The notes under the pieces were generated by a model that was given only the letters and a program-made list of their open reading frames with translations, did no database searches and was not told where the DNA came from. This document shows positions 17,373-25,582 of a stretch of 64,000 nucleotides of DNA, piece by piece. Each line of letters starts with the position of its first letter. The stretch's first letter is position 1. A program made the translations under genes and the position numbers. This stretch comes from Halosimplex aquaticum (lineage in GTDB: Archaea; Halobacteriota; Halobacteria; Halobacteriales; Haloarculaceae), in assembly GCF_028747785.1 (NCBI RefSeq), contig NZ_CP118158.1, positions 744,001 to 808,000 of the forward strand. Direction: 5' to 3'.

Positions 17373-17719
17373 CAAAGCACTTACAACATCGGGAGCGACC
17401 GAGACGTATGCCGCCGCTCGAACAGCCCGCGACCAGATACGACGCTGCCACGGCCTGCCTCTGTCTGTTACCGCTCGTCGGTACCTGGTTGCCGTGGGTC
17501 GAAAACACGTCCCAGTATTTGAACGGCGAGCCGTACGTCACCGCGATCGGGTTAGCGGGGATGGGGTCCGGATCCGGTTCCTCGTTCGACTCCCTGGTGT
17601 TTGCCGGGCTGGTCCCTGCTATCGGCGGAGCGCTCGTCTTCCGGCGGTGGAACTGGCTCCGGGACGCCTGCACCTGTCTCTCGGGAGTCCTTCTCTGCTG
17701 GTGGGTCGGGGGACTAGCG

Positions 17720-17728
17720 TACGCGTAT
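17720..17728 (+). repeat. Target-site duplication, left copy
   Basis: TACGCGTAT immediately before the left end of the insertion sequence; an identical copy is at 18797-18805. Confidence 0.85.
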
Positions 17729-18796
17729 GAGGGTGTCATAGAACTCTTCTCACACCGTGATGATCGTGCTTCCCGGATTGTCTCCACGTTCGTAGTTGGT
17801 GATCGCGATGACAAGGCGAAGGCACAGCGCGAGGAACACCTGCGCTCGTGCGTGGACGCGGCCTCGGGCGTGGGTGCGCCCGAGGCCGCAGTCCTTCACT
17901 GATTCGTTGGTTCGTTCAACTCCCGTGCGGCGGTTGTACGTCTCATCTAGCGTCGGTTGCTTCAGCTGAACGTCTTCACTGTGTTCCTCGATGCGGTCTT
18001 CGACCCTGTACTCGATATCGAGCGGGTCGTCGGTGTTTCGCGCGTTGTACGGAGCGACTGGCACGACCCCTGCGGCCAGCAGGTGGTCGTGCCAGTCGAG
18101 CGTGTCGTAGGCGCTGTCACCGACCATCCAGATCGGTTGCTCGACGGCGAGCGCGTCACGGGTGACGCGCATCGCCGTCTCTTCTGGTGCTTGTTTGCTC
18201 TCGGTGAACTCCGCTGCGATCGGTATCTTTTGCCCGGTCGAGACGATTGTACAGCCGTAGCCGTAGTAGTACTCGTCCTTGGTTGGATCGTAGCACTTTG
18301 ACGCATCTGGGTCGGCTGGCATCGCCCTCACGTCGGTCGAATCGATACAGTAGGTCAAGTCGAGCAGGCCGCGGCGGGCGGCCTGCTCGACGAGGTGATC
18401 GAACACCTCGTTAGCGACGTGTTCGAGGTCGGTGAGGAAGCGATCGACCGCGTCTCTCGACGGCGGTCGATCGAAGCCACAGCTCAACCAGACGACCGTG
18501 TTCCGAAGCTCTCGTTCGACGGGGCGGATGCCGTAGATATCTTTGTAGTAGCAGTGGAGAAAGCCACGCATCAGCTCTGGTGGTTCGTGGTCTCGTGTTC
18601 GCCCCGTCTGCGCCGGGGCGAACACGTCAAACTCTTCGAGAAATTCGAAGGAGAGGTGCTCGAACAGCGCTAGCGTCTCTGTCTCCACGACATTGAAGAA
18701 CGACTCTACCGAAGGATCATCTTGCAGGGTCGCTGAACTCATCCACCTCAGCGTTCACCCTGCTCTTTGGTGTGCTAATCGTTCTATGACACCCTC
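17729..18796. mobile_element. Complete insertion sequence, 1068 bp, ISH11-like
   Basis: It is bounded by perfect 16-bp inverted repeats: GAGGGTGTCATAGAAC at the left (17729-17744) and its complement at the right (18781-18796). It is flanked by the 9-bp direct repeat TACGCGTAT and contains one transposase gene on the minus strand. The total length of 1068 bp and the single DDE transposase of 330 residues fit what I recall of the haloarchaeal ISH11 group; the family label is from memory. Perfect ends and duplication suggest recent insertion. Confidence 0.92.
17750..18742 (-). CDS. IS4/IS5-superfamily DDE transposase
   Basis: 330 residues. Catalytic candidates are D134 or D137 in CIDSTDVRA, D209 in VGDSAYD and E276 in the Y-(2)-R-(3)-E-(6)-K signature (Y269, R272, E276, K283). 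The N-terminal part (about 1-125) would bind the ends. The reading frame is intact and spans nearly the whole element, so the copy may be active. It is transcribed against the gene it interrupts. Confidence 0.92.
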   Translation of the reverse strand: MSSATLQDDPSVESFFNVVETETLALFEHLSFEFLEEFDVFAPAQTGRTRDHEPPELMRGFLHCYYKDIYGIRPVERELRNTVVWLSCGFDRPPSRDAVDRFLTDLEHVANEVFDHLVEQAARRGLLDLTYCIDSTDVRAMPADPDASKCYDPTKDEYYYGYGCTIVSTGQKIPIAAEFTESKQAPEETAMRVTRDALAVEQPIWMVGDSAYDTLDWHDHLLAAGVVPVAPYNARNTDDPLDIEYRVEDRIEEHSEDVQLKQPTLDETYNRRTGVERTNESVKDCGLGRTHARGRVHARAQVFLALCLRLVIAITNYERGDNPGSTIITV

Positions 18797-18805
18797 TACG
18801 CGTAT
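18797..18805 (+). repeat. Target-site duplication, right copy
   Basis: TACGCGTAT, identical to 17720-17728, directly after the right inverted repeat. Confidence 0.85.
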
Positions 18806-19016
18806 TGGAGTGTCGATCATTACCTGATCAGGCCGGGGATCCTCATCGTACTGGCGAGCGGGCTCTCCCTCTGCGTGCTGGGCGCGGGAGCGGCCGCGAG
18901 CCGGTTGCGATATCGCGGCACGGTCGCTCGACCGACTGGTTGACTGCCTCGCCGTCCCGCCTCCCTTCGAGACGGATACCGAGGCCTCTATTTGCCCGGG
19001 GGTCCGACGCTCGCGT

Positions 19017-19463
19017 ATGGACAGACGGGCGTTCCTCCGGAGTGCGGGCACCGTCGCGATCGCGGCCGGACTGGCTGGCTGCGGCGAGGGCAGCGGCGAG
19101 ACCGGCGACTACGACGTCGGGATGACCGCCCGGAAGTTCGACCCGGCGACGGTCGAGGTCCCGCCCGGCACGACCGTGGTCTGGAAGAACACGAGTTCCC
19201 ACGCCCACACCGTCACCGCCTACGAGGCGGAGATCCCCGAGGAGGCCGACTACTGGTCGTCCGGCGAGTTCGACACGCAGTCGGCGGCCGAGGACGGCTG
19301 GCTCGACGGCAACGACGGCGCGATCTACCAGGACGAGACCTACGAGCACACCTTCGAGACGGTCGGGACGCACAACTACTTCTGCATCCCCCACGAGACC
19401 GGCGGGATGGTCGGTGTCGTCGTCGTGAGCGAGGACGCGACGGCGAAGCCGACGGATACGTAG
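19017..19463 (+). CDS. Halocyanin-like type I copper lipoprotein
   Basis: 148 residues. A Tat signal (DRRAFLRSAG) ends in a lipobox, LAGC, so Cys22 would be lipidated and the protein anchored outside the membrane. The plastocyanin-fold core starts near residue 35 with KFDPATVEVPPGTTVVW. The copper ligands H64 (SHAHTVTAY), C123 and H126 (HNYFCIPHE) and M131 are all present. It should act as a one-electron carrier. A 15-residue loop between ligands (DYWSSGEFDTQSAAEDGW) resembles sulfocyanin/amicyanin-type inserts. Confidence 0.92.
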   Translation: MDRRAFLRSAGTVAIAAGLAGCGEGSGETGDYDVGMTARKFDPATVEVPPGTTVVWKNTSSHAHTVTAYEAEIPEEADYWSSGEFDTQSAAEDGWLDGNDGAIYQDETYEHTFETVGTHNYFCIPHETGGMVGVVVVSEDATAKPTDT

Positions 19464-19559
19464 CGCGACGACGGCCGGATACGACGACGGCCAGACGCGA
19501 CGGACGCGTCGCTCTCCGCGTGGGTTCCGCGGGCGAAAGAAATCGAAAGGCGTGCGTCG

Positions 19560-20210
19560 TCAGTCGGCGGTCTCGTCGACGGCGACTTCCTCTTCGTCGA
19601 CGTCGACGGAGGTCTCCTCTTCGGCGGCGACTTCCTCGGGGCGTGCCTCGAGGGTCAGCTTCTGGATCTCCACGCGGCGCAGCGGGTAGATGGTCTTCGC
19701 GTCGTTGTAGATGGCCGAGGAGAGACGGCCCTCGACGACGCTGTCGACGAGTTCCTCGTACGTGCGGTCCTGCGCGGACTCCTCGACGATGTCGATCATC
19801 GTGCGGCGGATGGCCTTCTCCTGGCTCTCGTCGGCGCTCTTGGTCGTGAGCGCGACGGGCTGGATCTGGACGCGGTAGTCGTCCTCGGTGAGGACGGTGA
19901 TGTACGCCTGGATCTTCGAGGAGCCGCGGCGCACGAGCGAGCGCAGGTAGTCCCGCGTCAGCTCGTGTTTGACGAACTCGGTGTACGCCGAGTCCGACGC
20001 GACCTCGTTGACCTTGAAGGTCAGCTTGGTGTTGTTCTCGCTGGCGTCGTTGCGCAGGTCGCCCAGCGTGGTTTCGATGGTGCGGCCGAGCACCTTGTCC
20101 GGTTCGTCCGCGGGGGTCTCACCGAGTTCCTCCCGGTCGAACTGCTCGGGAGCCATCAGTGTGTACCACCGCTTCTCTTGCTTGCGTCGTGAGACTGATC
20201 GTTCGCTCAT
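19560..20210 (-). CDS. rps3ae: 30S ribosomal protein S3Ae (eS1)
   Basis: 216 residues, an archaeal/eukaryotic small-subunit protein near the mRNA exit. Recognised from SVSRRKQEKRWYTLMAPE at the start and the conserved core LGRTIETTLGDLRND and IQAYITVLTEDDYRVQ. The acidic C-terminal tail is haloarchaeal. Its ATG overlaps the pcc1 stop by four bases, making it the last gene of a four-gene operon. Confidence 0.96.
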   Translation of the reverse strand: MSERSVSRRKQEKRWYTLMAPEQFDREELGETPADEPDKVLGRTIETTLGDLRNDASENNTKLTFKVNEVASDSAYTEFVKHELTRDYLRSLVRRGSSKIQAYITVLTEDDYRVQIQPVALTTKSADESQEKAIRRTMIDIVEESAQDRTYEELVDSVVEGRLSSAIYNDAKTIYPLRRVEIQKLTLEARPEEVAAEEETSVDVDEEEVAVDETAD

Positions 20211-20503
20211 GTGTTGGTGTCTGTGTCGGGTGTGTCGTCTGTCTGCGCTGTGCTCCGTTCCGCGTGATCCTCGTCGCCGTCGTCGCCCTCCGCGCCGAGC
20301 CGCGAGGCGACCCGGCAGTTGACCACGTAGTCGTCGACCGTCGACCGGAGCCCGCCGGTCGTCTCCCGCGTCACCGCCGTGACCACCGCGTCGCCGTCGA
20401 CGCGCGTGTCCATCTCCGCGGTGTTGTCGGGAGCGAGCGCGGCGGCGACTCGCGTCGCGGCCTCCTCGTCACCGTGGGTCGTCGTGATCGTCGCTCGTCT
20501 CAT
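20207..20503 (-). CDS. pcc1: KEOPS complex subunit Pcc1
   Basis: 98 residues. The core of about 75 residues (RRATITTTHGDEEAATRVAA to VDDYVVNCRVASRL) matches archaeal Pcc1, the dimerising subunit that bridges KEOPS for t6A modification of tRNA. The acidic tail (DTPDTDTNT) is a halophile addition. Overlaps with both neighbours (ATGA at each side) fix start and stop and imply coupled translation between the DHH-like gene and rps3ae. Confidence 0.85.
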   Translation of the reverse strand: MRRATITTTHGDEEAATRVAAALAPDNTAEMDTRVDGDAVVTAVTRETTGGLRSTVDDYVVNCRVASRLGAEGDDGDEDHAERSTAQTDDTPDTDTNT

Positions 20504-21657
20504 AGGGCCTCCCTGAACGCCGTGATGAACGCGCCCGTCTCCACGTCGAAGCGGGCGCGCCCCGTCGTCCCGGTCGCGTCCGCCGCGGCGGTGCCGTCGA
20601 CGCCCTCGGCGGCCGTCGCCAGGACGGATTCGAGGTCGCGCTCGTCGGACGCGACCGCTGCCGCGCCGTCCGCGACGGCAAGCGTCACGGGCTCGGGCGA
20701 GCGGTAGTCGTGGACGAGTCGCGCCATCGTGCCGACGGGCGCCTCCTCGGTCTCGGCGCGGGCGACGAACAGGCCGTCGTACCGGCCGGTCGTCGCGTCG
20801 GCGACGGCGTCGTGGGCGCGCCGGGCGTGCGAGCGCCACGCGTCGAGCGCGACCGCCTGCACGTCGTGACCGAGCGCGAGCGCGACGCCGGTGCCGGGCT
20901 CGTCCCGCGCGAGCGCGTCGAGGACGTCCGCGTAGCCGCCGATAGTGCCGAACGGGCCGCCCGCGAACGGGCGGAGCGCCCGCTCGACCGCGCGGCCGCC
21001 CCGCGGCGGGACGTCGTCGTCGCCGGCCGCTCGCAGCGCGACCAGCGAGGCCACGCGACGGCGCTCGTCGTCGTCGAGCGCGCTCGCGTCGAGACCGTCG
21101 TCGCTCGGGTCGAATCCGAGGTCGGCCAGCGCCGCCGCGGTCGCGTCGGCGTCGCCGGAGAACGGCGCGTGAACGAGCGTCGAGTGGGCGAGGCCGTCCA
21201 CGAGGTCGCTCGTCGGAACGGCCACGCCGGGTCGGCGCTCGATATCTGCGTCCGCGGCGGCCTCGGCGGCCGAACCGTCGAGCGCGCGTCCGTCGGCGGT
21301 GACGCCGGCGAGCGCGAGCGCGAGGTCGGGTTCGGTGCCGAGTTCACGGGCCACCTCGAAGGCCGTCTCGCTGGCCGGCCGTGCGGCCGCGGACAGCGAG
21401 CAGTCGGCCGTCGGGTCGGCGCGTCCGACGGCGACGGTCAGGTCGGCGTCGGTCGCGCGCTCGGCGTCGGCCGGGAGCGTCGCGAGACTGATCTGGAAGG
21501 GGCGATCGAGGTCCGTCAGCGCCCGCGCGAGGACGCCGCTGGCGGCCAGCCCGTCGCCGGTGGCGGCGCCGACGAGGCGGACGAAGCCGGCCTCGCGGAG
21601 CCGCCCGGCGAGTTCGCCGGCGGCAGCGTCGTCTTCGGAGCGGGCGGTGGCGGACAT
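20500..21657 (-). CDS. Degenerate DHH-family (RecJ-like) protein in the rps15-pcc1 operon
   Basis: 385 residues, annotated in relatives as RecJ-like. The first metal motif HxDxDG is replaced: the corresponding segment reads GAATGDGLAASGVL. No DHH triad is found later; the candidate segments are VAVGRADPTADCSL and similar. The C-terminal GTIGGYADVLDALARDEPGTG and TVALDAWRSHARRAHD-like helices are soluble and well conserved in composition. I infer it has lost nuclease activity and may act as a structural or regulatory partner. It starts directly after rps15 with no gap. Confidence 0.7.
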   Translation of the reverse strand: MSATARSEDDAAAGELAGRLREAGFVRLVGAATGDGLAASGVLARALTDLDRPFQISLATLPADAERATDADLTVAVGRADPTADCSLSAAARPASETAFEVARELGTEPDLALALAGVTADGRALDGSAAEAAADADIERRPGVAVPTSDLVDGLAHSTLVHAPFSGDADATAAALADLGFDPSDDGLDASALDDDERRRVASLVALRAAGDDDVPPRGGRAVERALRPFAGGPFGTIGGYADVLDALARDEPGTGVALALGHDVQAVALDAWRSHARRAHDAVADATTGRYDGLFVARAETEEAPVGTMARLVHDYRSPEPVTLAVADGAAAVASDERDLESVLATAAEGVDGTAAADATGTTGRARFDVETGAFITAFREAL

Positions 21658-22122
21658 CTATTCGAGGAGTTCCGCCGCGGTGTCGGCGCTGTAGGTGAAG
21701 TCCTCGTCCAGCTCGTCGCCGCGGTAGTAGTCGGCCAGGCGGCGGATCTTCGCCTCCGTGTTCTGGAGCGCGCGCTTGTTCTGGTGGTCGGTCGGGTTCT
21801 CGTCCATGTGCTCGTGCAGGCGGACGGCCCGCTCCAGCAGGTTGCGCAGGTCCTCCGGCAGGTCCGGCGCGGCGTCGTTCTCTTCGAGTATCTCGGTGAT
21901 CTTCTTGCCGGTGGCCAGCGAGACGTCCGGGACGGGCGTCCCGTTGACGCCTTCGTCGCGGAGCTTCAGGCCGATCTCGCTGGAGCTGAGGCCCTGCTCG
22001 GCCAGTTCGACGACGCGCTCTTCGATCGCCGATTCGTCTACGTCGCTCCACTCCGGGGGTTCGTCGACCGCCGGCTTGTCCGAGGAGGACGAGCCACGGC
22101 GGCGTGTATGCATTCGTGCCAT
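21658..22122 (-). CDS. rps15: 30S ribosomal protein S15 (uS15)
   Basis: 154 residues. The archaeal N-terminal extension MARMHTRRRGSSSSDKP is followed by the S15 core, with LSSSEIGLKLRDEGVNGTPV and the rRNA-binding helix region HQNKRALQNTEAKIRRLADY. It is the first gene of the operon rps15, DHH-like gene, pcc1, rps3ae, a grouping that couples ribosomal proteins with a tRNA-modification subunit. Confidence 0.96.
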   Translation of the reverse strand: MARMHTRRRGSSSSDKPAVDEPPEWSDVDESAIEERVVELAEQGLSSSEIGLKLRDEGVNGTPVPDVSLATGKKITEILEENDAAPDLPEDLRNLLERAVRLHEHMDENPTDHQNKRALQNTEAKIRRLADYYRGDELDEDFTYSADTAAELLE

Positions 22123-22622
22123 GTGTCTGAATTGGAACGCGACTGACCGCTGTTCGGCGGTCGTGAGACCGCGCAGTGCGTGTGTGCGCCGCGGCGGGTC
22201 TCACGGGTGCGAGACCCCCGGATCGGCGCGAACACGGCCGCAATCCCGAGTCGCGCAATCGCGCGACGATGTCAGATTTGCGGTCGTGCGTTCCCACCGG
22301 AGAGTACCTCCTCGCACACTAAACAGTTTCCATCGGCCAGTGGGGAGGACGGCTGATCGACTGAAGGGTAGCCAGGACGGCCGATTCGTCGACCCGTGGC
22401 CGTGACGACCGGTCCGCCGACGAAGCCCCTCACCGACCGACTACGGGTCGATAGGGCCGCCGCCGGCCCGGTTCGAGCCGTTATCAGTGGCGATACGGCC
22501 CGTTTTCGCGAGATACAGGGGATGAGCCGTCGAATTGGTCGACGGGCCCCGATCTAACTTCAATCGTGATAAACGAAGGCGCGCGTTTATTGACCGGGGT
22601 GTCGAACGGAGAGCAGAAACCG
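22123..22622. other. Long divergent intergenic region
   Basis: About 500 bases between rps15 (minus) and the pilin-like gene (plus). Nearest rps15 I find no TATA at the leaderless distance. A possible box TGTTTAGTG on the minus strand near 22316-22327 would give a leader of about 180 bases containing GC-rich inverted repeats (for example GTCGCGCGATTGCGCGAC near 22250-22270). The 3' side carries the pilin-like gene promoter (GCGCGTTTAT at 22581-22590). No gene is apparent. Confidence 0.45.
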
Positions 22623-24041
22623 ATGAGTCAGGACGCTCGGGGCGTGAGTAACGTGTTGGGGATCGTACTGCTGTTCGCCGTCGTCATCGCCGGGACCGCG
22701 CTGGTATTGTCCGTCGGGGCGGCGGCGTTGGACGACACGAGCAACGGGCTCGACGTCAGCCGGGCCGAGAAGGCGCTGACGCAGTTCGACTCGCGGAGCG
22801 CGATGGTCGCGCTCGGGGGCACGAGCCATCAGGGGGTAGAGCTGACGGCCGCCAGCGGCGCTACCTACCGCGTCGACGACACCGCCGGCTGGATGAACGT
22901 CACCATCTACAACCAGTCCGCGGACGAGACGAAGACGCTGACCAACGTCACGCTCGGCGCCGTCCGCTACGAGAACGGCGACCACGACATCGCCTACCAG
23001 GGCGGCGGCGTCTGGAAGGGGACCGAAGCGGGGACGACCATGCTCTCCCCGCCGGAGTTCCACTTCCGGGGGTCGACCCTGACGCTGCCGATCATCACCG
23101 TCGACGGCACGCCGACTCTCGGCTCCAGCGCGACGGTCAGCAAGGGCGGCCAGACCCACGTCCGCTACCCCAACGCGACCGCGGACGCCAACTTCACGAA
23201 CCCGCTCGACACGGGGTACGTGAACGTCACCGTCCAGAGCGACTACTACGAGGCGTGGGGGCGCTTTTTCGTCCAGCGGACGCAGGGCAACGTGAGTTAC
23301 AACCACTCCCGGGAGACCGCCCGCGCGAAACTCGTCGTCCCGTTCGACGAGAGCTACGACAACGTCCTCGCGGCGACCCAGCCGGGCGGGATCCGCATGA
23401 ACGGCAACGATCCGTCTCCCTCTCCCTCGGAGACCGGCATCAACTACCCGCTCCCCGACGGCCGCATCGAGGACCGCATCGAAGACTGCACGACCGACAC
23501 GTCGGCGTGCTCGGACATGCCCACGGGCGACCCGTTAACGATCACCAGCGGCGGGACGTACTACACGGACTCGTACGTCTCCGAGGCGATCGAAATCGAC
23601 AACCCCGGCGACGACGTCACGATCGTCGTCGACGAGAACTTCAGCCCCGACGGGGTGTCGATCACCAGCGACTACAACACGACGATTCTCGTTCGCAACT
23701 CCGTCGACATGGGCTCGGGCGACTACTTCAACGACGGCGGACCGGCCGGCAATCTCTCGGTCGTCGTGCACTCCGACGGGGCGGTCAACGGCAACGGGAA
23801 CTTCAAACTCGTCGGCCTGCTGTACGCGCCCGGATCGGACTGCAACATGAACGGCGGCGGCTCCGTCGACCCGAACATCGTCGGCGGGGTGGTCTGCGAG
23901 AGCATCACGGTCAACGGCAACCCCAACGACTTCAGTTACGACCCCAGCGTCGAGAACACCAACCTCAAACTGGAGGGCGACATCACCCCGGTCACCTACC
24001 TCCACGTGACGGAGAACCCGGTCAACGTCACCAGCAAGTGA
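22623..24041 (+). CDS. Large pilin-like surface protein with beta-rich C-terminal domain
   Basis: 472 residues. The N-terminus SQDARGVSNVLGIVLLFAVV is a type IV pilin-like leader (class III): charged residues, a Gly|Val cleavage point and a 25-residue hydrophobic helix. The rest is an extracellular region rich in Asn-x-Thr/Ser sequons. The C-terminal part (about 320-460) has a solenoid-like pattern, FKLVGLLYAPGSDCNMNGGG and IVGGVVCESITVNG, resembling domains of PilX-like bacterial proteins. I infer a minor pilin or adhesin. I chose MSQDARG over an upstream start because of leader length. Confidence 0.75.
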   Translation: MSQDARGVSNVLGIVLLFAVVIAGTALVLSVGAAALDDTSNGLDVSRAEKALTQFDSRSAMVALGGTSHQGVELTAASGATYRVDDTAGWMNVTIYNQSADETKTLTNVTLGAVRYENGDHDIAYQGGGVWKGTEAGTTMLSPPEFHFRGSTLTLPIITVDGTPTLGSSATVSKGGQTHVRYPNATADANFTNPLDTGYVNVTVQSDYYEAWGRFFVQRTQGNVSYNHSRETARAKLVVPFDESYDNVLAATQPGGIRMNGNDPSPSPSETGINYPLPDGRIEDRIEDCTTDTSACSDMPTGDPLTITSGGTYYTDSYVSEAIEIDNPGDDVTIVVDENFSPDGVSITSDYNTTILVRNSVDMGSGDYFNDGGPAGNLSVVVHSDGAVNGNGNFKLVGLLYAPGSDCNMNGGGSVDPNIVGGVVCESITVNGNPNDFSYDPSVENTNLKLEGDITPVTYLHVTENPVNVTSK

Positions 24042-24254
24042 GCGCGGCCGAGGCGACAGACCGATTCTCCCGCTGTTGTGTCCGGAGGGCGACCGGCCGG
24101 ATCCTTCGAGCGATCTCGGGCGGCTGATTCGTTCGAGCAATGTTGGGCCTCTGACCGTGCTACTCGACAGAGAGACCAGCCCAGCGGACGCGACGCGCGG
24201 AAGCGTCCCCGGTGGCCTCCAGACCTCCGGCCGCGAGAACAGTGGCCGGTCGAG
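24042..24254. other. Convergent intergenic region
   Basis: 213 bases between the stops of two convergent genes. No gene or strong hairpin is evident. Confidence 0.4.
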
Positions 24255-25031
24255 TCAGGGCTTCAACTGGACCGCGATCCGGACTTCGGTGACGAATAGC
24301 TGCTCGGGCGTCTCGTCGAGTTGGCAGGAGACCCGCTCCGATCCCGACCGGGAGCACGTCAGCGCCGGGTCCCGACCGAGCATCGACAGCCAGAGGTCGC
24401 GCCGGGGCGAGGTCACGTTGATCCAGACGTCGTCGTACTTCCCGGTGTCGTCGGCCACGGGGACGAGGCGGTCGTTCGCGCTCGCGCGGACGAGGACCGT
24501 TGAGCTCTGGATCTGCTGGCCGGTGTCGGTCGCCGAGACCGTCGTGACGATCGGGATCAGCGTGCGCTCCTTGTCGAACACGGGGGACCACGACTGGACG
24601 ACCGTCCCGCCCTGCGGGTCGTCGCGGAAGATGGCCCCCATCGCGTAGACGAGTTCCGTGTCGCCGTCGTCGTAGACGATCGGCCGGATCTTGTGCGTTC
24701 GGTTCACCAGGAACGAGGGGTCGCTGGTGCTCTCGTTGGGGTCGCGGACCGTCACGATCGTCTCGTTCGCGAGCGAGAGCGACGCGTCTTCGAGGCTGAT
24801 CTCGGTCGCGCGGCTGGGCGCGCCCCGTTCGGCGATGTCGCCCATGTTGTCCGAGAGCACCTCCATCGCGCGGACGGCGTTGTCGGTCTGCTGGGCGTCG
24901 CGAGCCGATTCGAGGCTGGCGAGGCCCGACAGCGAGACGATGCCGACCACGCTGACGATCATCGCGAAGACCAGGACGAAGCCGACGACGTCGCTCACCG
25001 CGCGCTCGTCGCCGGCCGGCCGACCGTTCAT
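24255..25031 (-). CDS. Pilin-like protein 5 of the pilin-like operon
   Basis: 258 residues. N-terminus AGDERAVSDVVGFVLVFAMI has the haloarchaeal pilin pattern RAVSxVxG followed by a hydrophobic helix. A beta-rich extracellular domain with sequons follows, ending EVRIAVQLKP. Two cysteines near the C-terminus (ALTCSRSGSERVSCQL) could form a disulphide. It resembles a family annotated as DUF7289 (my recollection). It is the last gene of the operon; its ATG overlaps the preceding stop by four bases. Confidence 0.75.
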   Translation of the reverse strand: MNGRPAGDERAVSDVVGFVLVFAMIVSVVGIVSLSGLASLESARDAQQTDNAVRAMEVLSDNMGDIAERGAPSRATEISLEDASLSLANETIVTVRDPNESTSDPSFLVNRTHKIRPIVYDDGDTELVYAMGAIFRDDPQGGTVVQSWSPVFDKERTLIPIVTTVSATDTGQQIQSSTVLVRASANDRLVPVADDTGKYDDVWINVTSPRRDLWLSMLGRDPALTCSRSGSERVSCQLDETPEQLFVTEVRIAVQLKP

Positions 25032-25582
25032 CCTCGCACCTCCAGGTGCGGGCCGCTGGGGTCGTAGACGACGCTGACGTCGCCGCCGGACACCGCACCG
25101 GCGGCCACCGGCGTCTCGGTCTCGATCCGGATCGCGACGGAGACCGACGGGTTCGTCGTCGAGAGGTTCAACCACTGCTCGGACCCCGCGTGGGTGACAG
25201 CGACGTTGTAGTGCGAACCGGCGATAGACGGCGGGAGCGACGCGTTGACCGCGACCGTCTGCGTGCTCGCGCCGGCGCGGACCAGCCGGTCCGCGGCGAC
25301 GACGTCGCCGGCGAGTTGCTGCCCGACGACGCCGAGTTCCGTCCTGACGACTTCCGTCCGCTGCTGGGTCACGAAGTCGCCCGCGGCGACGAACAGCCCG
25401 GTGACGACCAGCGACGCGACGGCGAGGGCGAGCGTGTACTCCAAGGTCGTCGATTGAGCGCGGTTCGCGCCTGCGAACCGACCGACGCCCGCGAGCGCGC
25501 CGAGCGCCGAGCGCCCCTTGCCGCGGTCAGTCGTCGCTTCACCGGCGAATCGCCCGCGACGGCGCGGCGGCGGGCTACCCAT
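25028..25582 (-). CDS. Pilin-like protein 4 of the pilin-like operon
   Basis: 184 residues. A basic N-terminal arm of about 40 residues leads into NRAQSTTLEYTLALAVASLV, a pilin-like leader with Ala|Gln and a Glu at position +6 of the mature form, then one helix and a beta-rich domain (SVAIRIETETPVAAGAVSGG). The start MGSPPPRRRG overlaps the preceding gene by eight bases. The domain is short compared with its neighbours. I cannot assign a function beyond membership of the pilin-like group. Confidence 0.7.
   Translation of the reverse strand: MGSPPPRRRGRFAGEATTDRGKGRSALGALAGVGRFAGANRAQSTTLEYTLALAVASLVVTGLFVAAGDFVTQQRTEVVRTELGVVGQQLAGDVVAADRLVRAGASTQTVAVNASLPPSIAGSHYNVAVTHAGSEQWLNLSTTNPSVSVAIRIETETPVAAGAVSGGDVSVVYDPSGPHLEVRG

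Larger units (their letters stand above)
17408..18943 (+). pseudogene. Small membrane protein gene interrupted by an insertion sequence
   Basis: The 5' part (17408-17728) encodes MPPLEQPATRYDAATACLCL and about three membrane helices, ending GGLAYAY. The IS then interrupts it. If the IS and one copy of the 9-bp target repeat are removed, the frame continues without a shift from 18806 to a TGA at 18941-18943: WSVDHYLIRPGILIVLASGL and so on. The intact product would be 152 residues with about four membrane helices. Its family is unknown to me. The insertion replaces the last helix with IS-encoded residues, so the gene is probably inactive. Confidence 0.85.

Noticed and set aside
17729..18796. 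Larger composite transposon around the IS
   Set aside because: Only one IS copy with its own perfect 9-bp duplication is found, so it moved alone.
20207..20839. 210-residue frame covering pcc1
   Set aside because: Its first half lies out of frame in the DHH-like gene and is Arg-rich. Pcc1 itself starts at 20503 with an ATGA overlap.
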